The translations under genes were made by a program, and so were the position numbers. From CAVPHV01 sp963821095 (lineage in GTDB: Bacteria; Actinomycetota; Acidimicrobiia; Spongiisociales; UBA5794): a stretch of 64,000 nt of DNA. Of this stretch, positions 1 to 9,666 are shown in pieces (within the stretch, counting starts at the first letter, position 1; the number at the start of each line of letters is the position of its first letter). The stretch covers positions 124,001 to 188,000 of the forward strand of contig CAWGCJ010000002.1 in the NCBI GenBank assembly GCA_963821095.1. Reading direction: 5' to 3'. The notes under the pieces are model-generated. The model was not told where the DNA came from. It saw nothing but the letters and a program-made list of their open reading frames with translations, and made no database searches.

Positions 1-482
1 TCGTCCACGAAGCTCTCCCAAGGTGCGGCGCACGGTGCATCGCCCCCGATGGCAAACGTCAGGTCGCGCAGGGCCACCTTGCTGGCGACAAAAGTCAGCA
101 GGTGCGGGTAGGTGTTGATCTCGGCGAACCGGGCTACGCAGTCGAGCCCGCCGGGCAGCGTCAGAATCGTCGTTTTGTCCTTTCCGGCGCCTCTGAACCA
201 CCCCACGAAGCCATCCGCCACGAGGAAGGATGTGTAGTAGTCGCCCTCGACCAGGCGGACGTGAGCCCACGGCATCGAGGTTGCAAGGTCCAGTGCGCAT
301 TGCAGGTTCTCCGTATCATCCACGCCCGTCGGCAGGACGGTGATGCGCTTGTGGTGGACCTTCACATAGTGGTTGTCGCACTCGATCGTCGTGTCCCCAG
401 CGCTCGCCACCGGAGCGAGGACCAGAATCGACGCCACCAAGGCGACGCTGACGAACACGAACACGCTGCTGCGTGATCGCAT
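1..482 (-). CDS. Secreted right-handed beta-helix protein, 3' part beyond window
   Basis: Partial gene: the start is at 482 and the frame is still open at base 1 (160 codons visible). The product begins MRSRSSVFVFVSVALVASIL and has a hydrophobic signal peptide ending near VASAGD. After it comes VLPTGVDDTENLQCALDLA, the typical opening of pectate-lyase-like parallel beta-helix proteins, where GxDDTxxLQxALD is followed by a strand-rich section (VRLVEGDYYTSFLV, GAGKDKTILTLPGG). It is probably exported and may bind or cleave a polysaccharide. The catalytic part is not in the window, so the substrate is unknown. The family call rests on the N-terminal pattern only. Confidence 0.7.
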   Translation of the reverse strand, partial: MRSRSSVFVFVSVALVASILVLAPVASAGDTTIECDNHYVKVHHKRITVLPTGVDDTENLQCALDLATSMPWAHVRLVEGDYYTSFLVADGFVGWFRGAGKDKTTILTLPGGLDCVARFAEINTYPHLLTFVASKVALRDLTFAIGGDAPCAAPWESFVD

Positions 483-818
483 GATGTACTCCCCTCCGTC
501 CCCTCCGGTTGGTGGCCGGCCATCACAGGCGCGACGGCTGGATGGACCACACCCAAAGAGAACTCACGCCCATCCCCTCTCCCGTTCTCGCAATGACCAC
601 CAACGGACACCGTACGTGCCTGCCGCCTGCAGGATGAGGGGCAAAGGGCCCAAAAGTGGCAACCCGGCTGGGAACGCCGGCCCGCCTTCTCCTCCGACCG
701 TATGGCCGTGCTCAATGGCACGCTCAACTCTCGGGTCATCGTCTCACAGTTCCACCCGGCGAGCTACCGCATACCCAGCGTCCAAGCGCAATCGCCTCCA
801 GTTGGCTGTGTGGCCGGG
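483..818. other. Intergenic stretch without recognisable gene
   Basis: This holds the upstream region of the leftward secreted-protein gene and the 3' side of a leftward small membrane-protein gene. Open frames here have compositions typical of shadows, and I see no RNA gene or strong hairpin. Confidence 0.5.
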
Positions 819-1010
819 CTAGTTGTCGTTTGGGCGGTCGGCGGCGGATTGGAGGACTATTCCGAGGACGAGACCCACGCCGATGAAGGCCGGGAACAAC
901 GCAAAGGTGTCGGTAGCGATCCACACCACGAATCCGATCACCACTCCAGTGACCATTCCGACGGCGAACACCATCACGGACGTTGGGGAATCCTGGTCGG
1001 GCATCCTCAT
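819..1010 (-). CDS. Small two-helix membrane protein, function unknown
   Basis: A 63-residue product starting MRMPDQDSPTSV. The start at 1010 is preferred over an ATG four codons upstream because GGAGG lies five bases before it. Two hydrophobic segments (VMVFAVGMVTGVVIGFVVWI and ALFPAFIGVGLVLGIVL) make it an integral membrane hairpin with a short charged tail ending DRPNDN. It is divergent from the serine hydrolase, about 170 bp away. I do not recognise a family. The hydrophobic pattern and good ribosome binding site support a real gene. Confidence 0.5.
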   Translation of the reverse strand: MRMPDQDSPTSVMVFAVGMVTGVVIGFVVWIATDTFALFPAFIGVGLVLGIVLQSAADRPNDN

Positions 1011-1181
1011 GTCGACCTCCATCTGCGAGTGTCATTGTCGCACGACCGGGCTATGGGTCGAAGGTCACCTGCGCACTATCTCGATGCGCGAATTGGCGCG
1101 GGGCGATCTGAGGTGCGTGTGGTGGTGGTTGGGTCGGTTGGCCCTGTCAACGTTGGGGGTGGTGGATACGATCGAAAGCGG

Positions 1182-3173
1182 ATGTCTGTGAGAGACTCAT
1201 CGACCAATCCTCGGCGACGCCGGGTCGCACCGTTTGTTGCGGCCGTTGACAATCCTGTGCGGCGGCGTTTCTCGCTTCTGGTGGTCGGGATTCTCGCTGC
1301 GTCGGGCCTGATGGTGTTTGCAGGGAGTCCCCGTCTTGGAGCGGACGAGGTGCGCGGCGCGCTCACGGAACCTGAACTGACGTCGCCCGACGTCGGGGCG
1401 GTGGAGATTGTCGACTATTCGTGGTTCCTCCCGGTCGGGGAGTCGGGTCCGGCTCTTCATCGATTCGAGGGGACGTTGACGGTGCCGCGCATTGAGATGC
1501 AGCGAAGTTCCTACGCCTACGCGACCGAGCGGTTCTTCCCTGGCTTCTCGGTCGGATTCGTCGCAGTTGACGACCATCTCGTCCCGTCAGAACGTTCGAT
1601 CATCCTCAAACCCGACAACTGGTCGCTGATCCTGTCGCCGGGCAGGGTCTGGTCCGAGCCGGGAGACAACGGACGCTCGCGAGCTTCATTCCCCTTCACC
1701 CTCGGAAGTCCACCCGACCGGCAATACGGTGCCGGTGAAACCCACAACGGGGTCGCCGCGTTCCTGTTCGACGACACCAGCGTGTCCTCGTTCCGGTTCC
1801 AGATCACGCAGGAGACGGCTCCCGACGGCAACATCTACGACATGTGGGGCCAGGTGCCCATGGAGTACCAACCAGGAGTCATCGACGACACCGGAGACAT
1901 AGCGAGCAGCTTCGCCCAGGAGGTGGCCGATCAGGTTTCGGTGGCCGATTGGTCTGATCTCGAGGCGCAGGTCGACGCTGATGTCCTCGACTCGTTCACC
2001 GCCGGCCTGGAACCGGATGAGATCAGTGCAGCCGGAATCGTTGTCGACGACGTCGTCTATCTGCAGCCAAGCCGGACCCGTTCAGGCGACTACCCCTACC
2101 CCCGCTACATGCAGCACGGCGCCGCGTCGGTGAGCAAGTCGATTGGCGCCGGTGTCGCGATGCTGTGGCTCGCCGAGAAGTACGGCGAGGGCGTCTTCGA
2201 TCTGCGCATCGCCGACTACCTCAACGTCACCGCCGACCACGACGGCTGGGCCGACGTGACATTCGGCGACGTCCTGAACATGGCGACCGGTGTCGGCGAC
2301 AACTCGCCCGACCGAATGCCATATGACATCTACGCGAACGAAGCCGGCCCGAACAACCGCAAGTTCTACCTCGCTGAGACCGTGACCGGCAAACTCGATG
2401 CCGCGTTCGCCGCCGACAACTACTCGTGGGGACCGAACGAGATCGTGAGATACACGTCATCGCAGACCTTCGTCCTCGCCGCAGCCATGGACGCCTTCCT
2501 CAAGACCAGCGAAGGGCCAGACGCCGACCTATGGGAACGGCTATCCGAAGAGGTCTTCCGTCCCATCGGCATCCACCACATGACCATGCTGGCCATCCCT
2601 ACAGGCGACGGCGAGGGTGGTGTCCCATACATGGCGTCCGGTCTGAGGCTCACCATCGACGACGTCGCCAAGATCACCACCCTTCTGCAGAACGGCGGAA
2701 CTCACAACGGCGAACAACTCCTCCACCCGACACGAACAGACGACGCCCTCTACCGATCCGGCCAACTCGCGGGCCTCCCGACCGGGAAGACCTTCTCCGA
2801 CGGCGATCAGGCATACCACGCATCGTTCTGGAGCATCGCCCATCAAACCGACACCGGTACCTACTTCCAGGTCCCGTTCATGTCCGGGGCAGGGGGCATC
2901 ACAATCTTCCTCGCCCCGAACGGCGTCACGACTTTCGTGTTCACCGACGCAAACCAAGACACCTACAGCCTCAACAGCCCAGCCGTCGCCGAAGCCATCC
3001 GCCCATACCCCACCAGCGGACTCGCCAACGTCGTACTCATACCCAACGGGCTCGGACTCAACGCCCCACTCGTGTTCGCCGCGATCGGGCTTGTGATCCT
3101 CGCCGTCGCTGGCCTCCTGACGCGGCGCACCCGCCGGCAACGTCAACAACACCGCCCACAACCGGCCAAATGA
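1182..3173 (+). CDS. Membrane-anchored serine hydrolase, beta-lactamase/PBP4 fold
   Basis: About 663 residues from ATG 1182 (MSVRDSSTN); the frame is open further upstream, but that part looks non-coding. An N-terminal hydrophobic segment (LLVVGILAASGLMVFAG) is a signal or anchor. A unique extracytoplasmic domain follows, then a beta-lactamase-type hydrolase domain with the SVSK nucleophile motif at about S316 and K319 and a Y-T-S element (IVRYTSSQTF) in place of YxN. A C-terminal transmembrane helix (LVFAAIGLVILAVAGLL) and a basic tail (RRTRRQRQQ) follow, so it is probably anchored at both ends facing outward. Family members include esterases, peptidases and cell-wall enzymes; the substrate is not inferable. 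Confidence 0.8.
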   Translation: MSVRDSSTNPRRRRVAPFVAAVDNPVRRRFSLLVVGILAASGLMVFAGSPRLGADEVRGALTEPELTSPDVGAVEIVDYSWFLPVGESGPALHRFEGTLTVPRIEMQRSSYAYATERFFPGFSVGFVAVDDHLVPSERSIILKPDNWSLILSPGRVWSEPGDNGRSRASFPFTLGSPPDRQYGAGETHNGVAAFLFDDTSVSSFRFQITQETAPDGNIYDMWGQVPMEYQPGVIDDTGDIASSFAQEVADQVSVADWSDLEAQVDADVLDSFTAGLEPDEISAAGIVVDDVVYLQPSRTRSGDYPYPRYMQHGAASVSKSIGAGVAMLWLAEKYGEGVFDLRIADYLNVTADHDGWADVTFGDVLNMATGVGDNSPDRMPYDIYANEAGPNNRKFYLAETVTGKLDAAFAADNYSWGPNEIVRYTSSQTFVLAAAMDAFLKTSEGPDADLWERLSEEVFRPIGIHHMTMLAIPTGDGEGGVPYMASGLRLTIDDVAKITTLLQNGGTHNGEQLLHPTRTDDALYRSGQLAGLPTGKTFSDGDQAYHASFWSIAHQTDTGTYFQVPFMSGAGGITIFLAPNGVTTFVFTDANQDTYSLNSPAVAEAIRPYPTSGLANVVLIPNGLGLNAPLVFAAIGLVILAVAGLLTRRTRRQRQQHRPQPAK

Positions 3174-3322
3174 CCCCCTGGAGTCACAGCCGTTTGGAGC
3201 GGCTTCGGGGTTGGTGCGATGTCGCACAAAGCGGGGTGATCTGTGTGGGTTCCACCTACTCTGGATCGGGCAGAGTCTTTTGATTTTCGAGGATGAACCG
3301 GCCAGAACGAGATGGAGGCGTC

Positions 3323-4669
3323 ATGAAGTTCGATCCAGAGCTGAACACGGAGGAGATCGCATCGATCGCGAAGGAGGCGTACATCTACTCCTTCCCGATG
3401 ATGATGGGGTATCGGTTCGGATATGCCACGTACCTCCAGCCGACGTCGCCTGCGTACCGGGGTCCCGCCAACGCAGGTCCGTACGGTGAAGCGGTCACAC
3501 TCGACCACACGTTCCGCGACGTGATTACCCCCAATGCGGACACGCCGTACTCTTTCGCGTTGCTCGACTTCCGGGGCGGGCCCCTCGTCGTATCGTTCCC
3601 GGCTGTCACGGATCGTTACTACGTGATGCAGTTCGAGGATCTCTACGGCCAAAACGACCTCTATGTGGGGAGCCGGGCGACGGGGTCGGGCGCGGGCTCC
3701 TACTTCCTTGCCGGGCCCGGCTGGGACGGCGACGTCCCCGGTGGGTTCAGCGGATCGCACAGATTCGAGACCGATCTGGTGTTCCTCATCGGACGCTCCC
3801 AGTTGCTCGGCCCCGACGACGCCCCGACACTCGCCGAGATCATGGCGGAGTACCGCATCGAGCCCCATGCGGTGTACGTTGGCGGCGAAGGCCCGGAGTT
3901 GGCACCGTTCGACTGGCCGCAGTGGGACGACGAGGCGTCGCGCGACGAACGCTTCGTCCAGTACCTCAACGGACTCCTGCCGCTTTGCCAACCTCCTCAT
4001 CCCGACGAGGCCGAGATGCTCGCTCGGTTCGCCCGGATCGGGATCGGGCCGGGTTTACCGGTGGACCTCGACGTGCTCCCGACCGAGGTCCGGACCGCCC
4101 TAGCCGACGGTGTGGCGAGCGCCCGCGACGAACTCTCCACGGTGTCGGAGGGTCTAGGGACGAACATCAACGGCTGGATGTCGATGAAAGCGTTCGGCAA
4201 CCGCCAAGCCTACGGCGGCGACTACCTCAGGCGAGCGGCAGAGTCGATGCTGGGTTGGGGTGGCAACGATGCGATCGAGGCCTACTACCCGATGGCACGC
4301 GTCGATGGTGACGGCAACCCGTTCGACGGTAACGCCAAGTATCAGCTGCGGCTCGAGACCGATCCGCCCGTCAGGGCGTTCTGGTCGGTGACGATGTACG
4401 ACACGACCTACGACGGCACTGCCGGCTACCTCGTCGAGAACTCGATCGACCGGTATCTCATCAACGAACTCACCGAGGGCCTTGTACGCGACGCCGATGG
4501 TGCCCTGACGATCACGATGCAGCGCAACGAACCCGACGACCCGGTGGAGAGGGCGAATTGGCTCCCGACGCCCGATGGGCGCTTCTACCTCGCGCTTCGT
4601 CTGTACTGGCCCGAGCCGGCTGCCCTCGACGGCACCTGGGGCGCTCCGCCGGTCAAGCGCGTGGACTGA
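3323..4669 (+). CDS. DUF1254/DUF1214 domain protein
   Basis: A 448-residue protein starting MKFDPELNTEEI at 3323, with GGAGG five bases upstream; an ATG ten codons earlier lacks such a site. The N-terminal half has DUF1254 features (AKEAYIYSFPMMMGYRFGY, DVITPNADTPYSFALLDFRG). The C-terminal half has DUF1214 features (YQLRLETDPPVRAFWSVTMY, PDGRFYLALRLYWPE). There is no signal peptide, unlike many family members, so it is predicted cytoplasmic. The family is widespread and without a settled biochemical role. It stands alone; the next gene is convergent. Confidence 0.88.
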   Translation: MKFDPELNTEEIASIAKEAYIYSFPMMMGYRFGYATYLQPTSPAYRGPANAGPYGEAVTLDHTFRDVITPNADTPYSFALLDFRGGPLVVSFPAVTDRYYVMQFEDLYGQNDLYVGSRATGSGAGSYFLAGPGWDGDVPGGFSGSHRFETDLVFLIGRSQLLGPDDAPTLAEIMAEYRIEPHAVYVGGEGPELAPFDWPQWDDEASRDERFVQYLNGLLPLCQPPHPDEAEMLARFARIGIGPGLPVDLDVLPTEVRTALADGVASARDELSTVSEGLGTNINGWMSMKAFGNRQAYGGDYLRRAAESMLGWGGNDAIEAYYPMARVDGDGNPFDGNAKYQLRLETDPPVRAFWSVTMYDTTYDGTAGYLVENSIDRYLINELTEGLVRDADGALTITMQRNEPDDPVERANWLPTPDGRFYLALRLYWPEPAALDGTWGAPPVKRVD

Positions 4670-4698
4670 GCTGAGGATTCGACGCGGGTTGGCTCTCG

Positions 4699-4747
4699 TC
4701 AGTTTGCATCGTTTCTGACCAAATCGCGTCGTATTCGCGCCCTGCGG
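4699..4747 (+). repeat. Solitary island-end arm-site-like repeat
   Basis: The stretch from CAGTTTGCATCGTTTCTG through CGCGTC-GTATT-CGCGCC resembles, in the same order, the left-end segment of island 2 at 15079-15125. The two imperfect motif units begin at 4725 and 4736 (11-bp period). No tRNA 3' fragment is visible at the expected place 150 bp to the left, so this is a degraded or orphan remnant. Confidence 0.4.
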
Positions 4748-4887
4748 TGCTTGAGTGTGGCGAACTGCGCTAGACCGGCGCACGGTATAGGCATTGAGAG
4801 GGCCTTCCGAGGCCCCTCTCAGGCACCACGGAACCTCAGCTGGTCGTGGTGCAGGCTCGGGTGCCGCGTGCGACCTCGAGACGGCTC

Positions 4888-6474
4888 TCAGTCGTCGTCG
4901 GATCTCCACACCTCGGTCACAGCATCGGCGGCAAGGGCCTGGCCGGCCTCCTCGTACAGGTTCCGAGCAACATTGACACCGGCTTCTTGGAGCGCGGTGA
5001 CCTGATCCCGGTACCGCGCGATTGCAGCGATCCGAGCGTTCGGCAAGAACTCGCGAACGCGACCAACACACTCGAGATTCGCTTCCTGGCTGTTCATGGC
5101 GGCGAAAACCAGTTCAACCTCCGGATGGAAACGGAAACGTTCCCAGAAGTCGAAGTCGAGGGCATCGCCGCGCACAACAGATCGGCCGTCTTCACGCTGC
5201 GCATCGACCACTGCCGGGCTCCGATCGACACCGACGACGCCGTGGCGGCCGTCCCGAGCGATCTCATCGTAGGCACCTTCGCCGATGCGGCCCATCCCGA
5301 AGATCAGTACGCGGGCCCAGCCGCAGTCCACGACCGCGTCCTCCTTCACGATCGGCCGACGCTCGAGACCGGCGAGCGGGCGCGAGAACATCTCATAGAT
5401 GCGGTAGCGGGCCGTATTGGCCCACGACGCGGCGATGAACGACGCGGCCACCGCCACCGCCACGGTCGAAACCCACTCTTGCGTCAGATAGTTCACGGCA
5501 ACGGCGGCCGATCCAACGATCAGGCCGAACTCCGAGTACGTCGACAGGGTGAGTCCCGCATGCAGGCTGGTCCGTGCCCGAATCCGGAAACGGGTGAAGA
5601 GCCACAGGAACGACACCGTCCTCAGCGGCACGATCACGAGCAATGCCGCGCCGATGAACCACGCCTCGACGGGCGGGCTCCCCGCGAGGCCGATCGACAG
5701 GAAGAACCCGACGAGGAACAAGTCCTTGAAACCGAGCAGGGTCGTCGAGAGCTCGCCAGCCCGCGGATGGCCCGACAGCACGAGACCGGCTACGAGCGCC
5801 CCGAGGTCCGGCTTGAGGCCGAGTGCATCGAAGACGGCCGCACCGACCGCCACCGCCAGCGTGATGCCGAGCAGGATGAGGATCTCGCCGTGGCCGGCAC
5901 GATCGAGGAGCCACCAGACGACCGGACGAAGAACGAGGAAGCCGGGGATGACGAGCAGCGCCCATGGCGACGGCCAGCCATCTCCCGTTGCTACGAGGAA
6001 GGCGACGGCAAAGAGGTCCTGGAGTACAAGCACGCCAATCGACAGGCGGCCGGCGAGGGACGAGGACTCGTTGGTCCGCTCGAGGGCCTGGACGGCGAAC
6101 ACGGTGGAGGCGAACGACAGCGCAAATCCGACGACCGCTGCCGAGCGGAGATCCAGATCAGAGGCGAGAGGAACACCGAGGAATCCGACGAGGAGAAGGG
6201 CGCCTCCGTATGCGATCGTCGCGCCGAAGCTGAAGGCCGTCGTGGTCACCCACACGCGAGGGCGGGCCAGGCTGGCGACGTTGAGCTTGAGGCCCACGCC
6301 AAACAGCAGGAGCAGCACGCCGATGTCCGCTATCCACTCGATGGCCTCGGAGGATTCGACGCCGAGCCCGTGAAGCACGAACCCAGCGATCAGGTATCCG
6401 ACCAACGGGGGCAGCTTCGCGGCTCGTGCGGCGAAGCCGAGCACGAATGCCGCGAGGAGCAGAGGGACTTCCAT
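4888..6474 (-). CDS. Kef-type monovalent cation:proton antiporter with TrkA-N domain (CPA2)
   Basis: A 528-residue protein starting MEVPLLLAAFVLGFAARA. The first 370 or so residues hold 11-13 membrane segments of the Na+/H+ exchanger fold, including PLVGYLIAGFVLHGLGVES and LLLLFGVGLKLNV, typical of CPA2 proteins. The C-terminal part is a Rossmann RCK/TrkA-N domain with GMGRIGEG followed by VVGVDRS and a terminal acidic D, consistent with NAD(H) sensing. It probably exchanges K+ or Na+ for protons across the inner membrane. No KefF or KefG partner is beside it. It is divergent from the SLC12-like transporter. Confidence 0.88.
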   Translation of the reverse strand: MEVPLLLAAFVLGFAARAAKLPPLVGYLIAGFVLHGLGVESSEAIEWIADIGVLLLLFGVGLKLNVASLARPRVWVTTTAFSFGATIAYGGALLLVGFLGVPLASDLDLRSAAVVGFALSFASTVFAVQALERTNESSSLAGRLSIGVLVLQDLFAVAFLVATGDGWPSPWALLVIPGFLVLRPVVWWLLDRAGHGEILILLGITLAVAVGAAVFDALGLKPDLGALVAGLVLSGHPRAGELSTTLLGFKDLFLVGFFLSIGLAGSPPVEAWFIGAALLVIVPLRTVSFLWLFTRFRIRARTSLHAGLTLSTYSEFGLIVGSAAVAVNYLTQEWVSTVAVAVAASFIAASWANTARYRIYEMFSRPLAGLERRPIVKEDAVVDCGWARVLIFGMGRIGEGAYDEIARDGRHGVVGVDRSPAVVDAQREDGRSVVRGDALDFDFWERFRFHPEVELVFAAMNSQEANLECVGRVREFLPNARIAAIARYRDQVTALQEAGVNVARNLYEEAGQALAADAVTEVWRSDDD

Positions 6475-6819
6475 TGGCCGGCATTATCGCAGCCATCTCA
6501 CGGGAATTGCCGAAGACGCTGCGCCTCTTTCGCTCGTTGCCCGCGTGCTGCAGCGCTCCTTCGTGTCCGACGGACAAGAAACCGAGCCGGAAGCCGCTCC
6601 AGCTGACGTCGCGGATCAGTTGCCTCTGGCCCGAGACCCCTCGCCGTCATCGCGGACAGCAACGACTCGCGTGGCGGGGGCTGATCGCCTGTCTGGTCCT
6701 ACAACGTAGCGCCGACCACCTCGGCCGCTCAGCAGGCAACACCCGCGCCCGGTCACAGTGGATCCGCCGGTAACGTGTGACCCGCAGCCTCGAAGCGACC
6801 GGATCGGTAGGGATCGATC
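6475..6819. other. Divergent intergenic region between two ion transporters
   Basis: About 345 bp between the leftward Kef-type antiporter and the rightward cation-chloride cotransporter. It must carry both promoters, but I find no confident -35/-10 pair or operator and no RNA gene. Confidence 0.4.
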
Positions 6820-9069
6820 GTGCCGGAACTCTCGTCACTGTGGTCGTCAATGCAACGGAGCATCGGCGGCGGCAATCGGCGCAAACTTGGAACCTTCATC
6901 GGTGTGTTCACGCCGTCGATCCTGACGATCCTTGGCGTCATCCTCTACCTGCGGACCGGCTGGGTGGTCGGCAACGTCGGGTTGCTCCCCACGCTCGGCA
7001 TCGTCATCATCGCCCATGCCGTGACCATCGCCTCGGCGCTGTCGATCTCTGCCGTCGCCACCAACATGCGCGTCGGGAAGGGGGGTGCGTACTACATCAT
7101 CTCGCGCAGCCTCGGCATCGAAGTCGGTACCGCGATCGGGATTCCCCTGTACCTGGCGATGACCTTCTCGGTGACCTTGTACGCCTTCGGTCTCGCCGAG
7201 AGCATCGCCTTCGTGTGGCCCGAGGCGCCCGAACGCCCGATCGCAGCGGTCACCGTCCTCGTCGTCTCCTTCCTCGCGGCGCGGGGGGCCGGAATCGCAC
7301 TGCGCCTCCAGCTGCCGATCTTGGTCGGCATCGTGGCCTCGTTGATCGCTCTGGTGATCGGCGCAATCGCGAGCGGAAGCGAGAGTGTGTCGCTGGTGAG
7401 TGGCGGCGAGGCGAACACAGAGTTCTGGACGGTCTTCGCCGTGTTCTTCCCCGCGGTGACGGGGATCATGGCCGGTGTCAGCCTCTCCGGCGACCTGGAG
7501 AACCCGAGTCGAGCTATCCCACTCGGCTCTATCGCCGCCGTGCTCACGGGATTCGCCGTGTACCTCGCGGTGCCGGTCGTCCTTGCCGCCACCGCAACGT
7601 CGGAGGAATTGCTGTCGAACAATCTCATCTGGTTCGACATCGCCGGGCCTCTCGCTCCACTCGTCCTCTGGGGGTTGTGGGGAGCGATCTTCGCGTCCGC
7701 GGCTGGGAGCATCCTCGCCGCCCCCCGCACCCTCGAGGCGATGGTCGACGATCGCGTGTTGCCGACGCTCCTGCGGCGACCGATCGCTTTCGTCAACGGC
7801 CCGGGCGTCCCCCTGCTCGTCAGCAGCGGGCTGGCGCTGGTTGCGGTCGCCCTCGGCGATCTCGACGCCATTGCGCCGCTCCTGACGGTGTTCTTCCTCA
7901 CGACCTACGGCATGGTGAATCTGGTGGCCGGACTTGAGCGGCTCAGCAACGACCCTTCCTATCGGCCGACTCTCCAGGTTCCATGGTGGATCTCGATCGC
8001 TGCGGCATTGGGATGCTTCGTGGTGATGTTCCTGATCAACCCAGTCGCACTGGTCATCGCCGTCGTCTTCGAAGCCGTCGTCTATGTCGTCATGCGCAGG
8101 AGGGCGATGACGGCACCCTGGGGGGATCTACGCCGTGGGGCCTTGATGTCGCTCGTCCGCTCAACGGTGATCCGGCTGCAATCGATGCCGGCCGACCCCC
8201 GCAACTGGCGGCCGAACATACTCCTGTTCGCCGGCGATGTGGAGCGCAGGGCCGACCTGGCACGGTTCGCTGCGTGGTTGATCCAGGATCGGGGCATCCT
8301 CACCGTTGCCAAGGTCCTGGCCGGATCCATCGACGACTTGATCGGCGATCGGGACCGTGAGATGGAGCAACTCGCCGCCAGCCTCGACGAGCTCGGGGTC
8401 ATCGGGTTCCCCGAGGTCGATATCGTGTCCGACTTCGAATCGGGTGCGGTATCGATTGCCCAGTCGAACGGTATCGCCGGCATCGACTCCAACACGGTGA
8501 TGTTCGGTTGGAGCAACAAGCCGGAGCGACAGGCCGCCATGCTGAGGATCATCGAGCAGCTCGCCAAGCTCGAGAAGTCGGCGGTGATCGGTCGCATCGT
8601 GCCGCGAAAGTGGAACGACCAGCGCCGCTCCATTCACGTGTGGTGGGGCGGCTTGAAGCAGAACGGCGACATGCTGGTCCTGTTCGCCCACCTGTTGTCA
8701 CTCAACCCGGCATGGCGAAACGCCAGGGTCGTGATCAACAACGTCGCCACCAACGAGATGACGTACGAGCGCAACCGAAAACTCCTCGTGCAATTGACGA
8801 CGGCCGCTCGCATCGATGCCGAGATCAACGTCGTGCTCAAGCCGGACGAGGTGACGATTCGAGAAATCATCCACGAACGCTCGGCGGAGGCGGATGTGGT
8901 GCTGCTCGGGCTTCGCGGGAACTCGCCCGGCGAGGAGATCGCCTATGCCCGACGGATGCAAACCCTGATGGACGGCCTGTCGACCGTGTTGTTCGTCCGC
9001 AATGCGGGTGAGTTCCGCGGTCAACTCCTCGGCGACACCATCGAGGAGCAGCCGACGCGGTCGGTTTGA
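6820..9069 (+). CDS. SLC12-like cation-chloride cotransporter (APC superfamily)
   Basis: A 749-residue protein from GTG 6820 (MPELSSLWSS), with AGGGA about seven bases upstream; ATG 6853 is an alternative. The sequence GTFIGVFTPSILTILGVILY followed by LRTGWVVGNVGLL is diagnostic of the cation-chloride cotransporter branch of the amino acid-polyamine-organocation superfamily. About 12 transmembrane helices end near residue 430. A cytosolic C-terminal domain of about 300 residues (WRPNILLFAGDVERRADLAR to LFVRNAGEF) resembles the SLC12 regulatory domain. Electroneutral Na/K/Cl symport is the family role; prokaryotic members may carry other substrates. Confidence 0.85.
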   Translation: MPELSSLWSSMQRSIGGGNRRKLGTFIGVFTPSILTILGVILYLRTGWVVGNVGLLPTLGIVIIAHAVTIASALSISAVATNMRVGKGGAYYIISRSLGIEVGTAIGIPLYLAMTFSVTLYAFGLAESIAFVWPEAPERPIAAVTVLVVSFLAARGAGIALRLQLPILVGIVASLIALVIGAIASGSESVSLVSGGEANTEFWTVFAVFFPAVTGIMAGVSLSGDLENPSRAIPLGSIAAVLTGFAVYLAVPVVLAATATSEELLSNNLIWFDIAGPLAPLVLWGLWGAIFASAAGSILAAPRTLEAMVDDRVLPTLLRRPIAFVNGPGVPLLVSSGLALVAVALGDLDAIAPLLTVFFLTTYGMVNLVAGLERLSNDPSYRPTLQVPWWISIAAALGCFVVMFLINPVALVIAVVFEAVVYVVMRRRAMTAPWGDLRRGALMSLVRSTVIRLQSMPADPRNWRPNILLFAGDVERRADLARFAAWLIQDRGILTVAKVLAGSIDDLIGDRDREMEQLAASLDELGVIGFPEVDIVSDFESGAVSIAQSNGIAGIDSNTVMFGWSNKPERQAAMLRIIEQLAKLEKSAVIGRIVPRKWNDQRRSIHVWWGGLKQNGDMLVLFAHLLSLNPAWRNARVVINNVATNEMTYERNRKLLVQLTTAARIDAEINVVLKPDEVTIREIIHERSAEADVVLLGLRGNSPGEEIAYARRMQTLMDGLSTVLFVRNAGEFRGQLLGDTIEEQPTRSV

Positions 9070-9131
9070 CCCGGACGGAATCGGGGCCCGGCCGAGGGTA
9101 GAGCCGCCGCCTGACCAGGGGTTTCGTTTGG

Positions 9132-9176
9132 TGGGCGCTGGCGGGTTCGAACCGCCGACCTCTGCCGTGAGAAGGC
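9132..9176 (-). repeat. Displaced tRNA-Val(CAC) 3' fragment, left end of island 1
   Basis: Forty-four of 45 bases match the 3' part of the intact tRNA-Val at 36632, from discriminator to anticodon arm, in the same orientation. The 5' half of the tRNA is absent. This is the classic attL relic of an element inserted at a tRNA 3' end. Confidence 0.85.
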
Positions 9177-9292
9177 TCCTGAGGCTGTTTCAGCGCGCCC
9201 TGTTGAATCGACAATTACGTGAGAACGCCCCGCTCAGAGCCACTTCTTACTGCTCGCCATTTCTCGCTGTCTTGCGTCATTTCTCATCGTCT

Positions 9293-9299
9293 TGTGCAC
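9293..9299 (+). repeat. Remaining arm-site unit, island 1 left end
   Basis: TGTGCAC starts exactly 161 bp from the att discriminator base, the position of the second unit in the other left ends. The first unit, expected at 9282, is not recognisable. Confidence 0.5.
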
Positions 9300-9377
9300 G
9301 TAGGGCCCGGGGGCACCCAGGAACGTCTCTGTCGCGTGCGTGTCCGGCGTTGCATCCTGAACCACCGGCTCTCTCTG

Positions 9378-9660
9378 CACCCAGGTCGGCTACACGCTTC
9401 TACATAAATTGGCCCACGCCTGGGAATACCACACGATGAGCGACGCAACGCGGCAGGCGTACCTGGACTACACCGGACTGACCACGTTGGCTGATCCGGA
9501 CGTCGAGTGGGAGGACCGTGGGGTTGAGAGCGCAGCAACGACCATTGCCTGGGGGCTTCTCGAGATCCCGATACTGGTTGATGATCCCGTCTCGGTTGTC
9601 ACTGGTGGTAGCAGCTCTCCGCGAGCAGTATCGCGCGAGACCCCGGCATGCTGCGTTGCA
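9378..9660 (+). pseudogene. Relic of metalloprotease-like secreted protein
   Basis: The frame reads CTQVGYTLLHKLAHAWEYHT, then MSDATRQAYLDYTGL and AATTIAWGLLEIPI. It matches the C-terminal region of the lipoprotein at 56763-57895 (ILHELGHAWNATF, DEATRQAFLALRNL, AAEILMWGL). The expected HELxH zinc motif here reads HKLAH, a single-base E-to-K change, and a stop codon lies just upstream of CTQVGY. Only this fragment of the gene survives, inside the left end of island 1. Confidence 0.6.
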
Positions 9661-9666
9661 GACGAC

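Noticed and set aside
4576..4583. TGGGCGCT, identical to the tRNA-Val discriminator plus acceptor bases, about 149 bp left of the orphan arm repeat
   Set aside because: It falls inside the conserved DUF1214 coding motif PDGRFYLALRLYWPE and the match does not extend into the T-arm, so chance is more likely than an att site.
4846..6606. Long rightward frame opposite the Kef-type antiporter
   Set aside because: It is an antisense shadow of a high-GC gene; composition is Arg/Glu/Asp rich with no domain.
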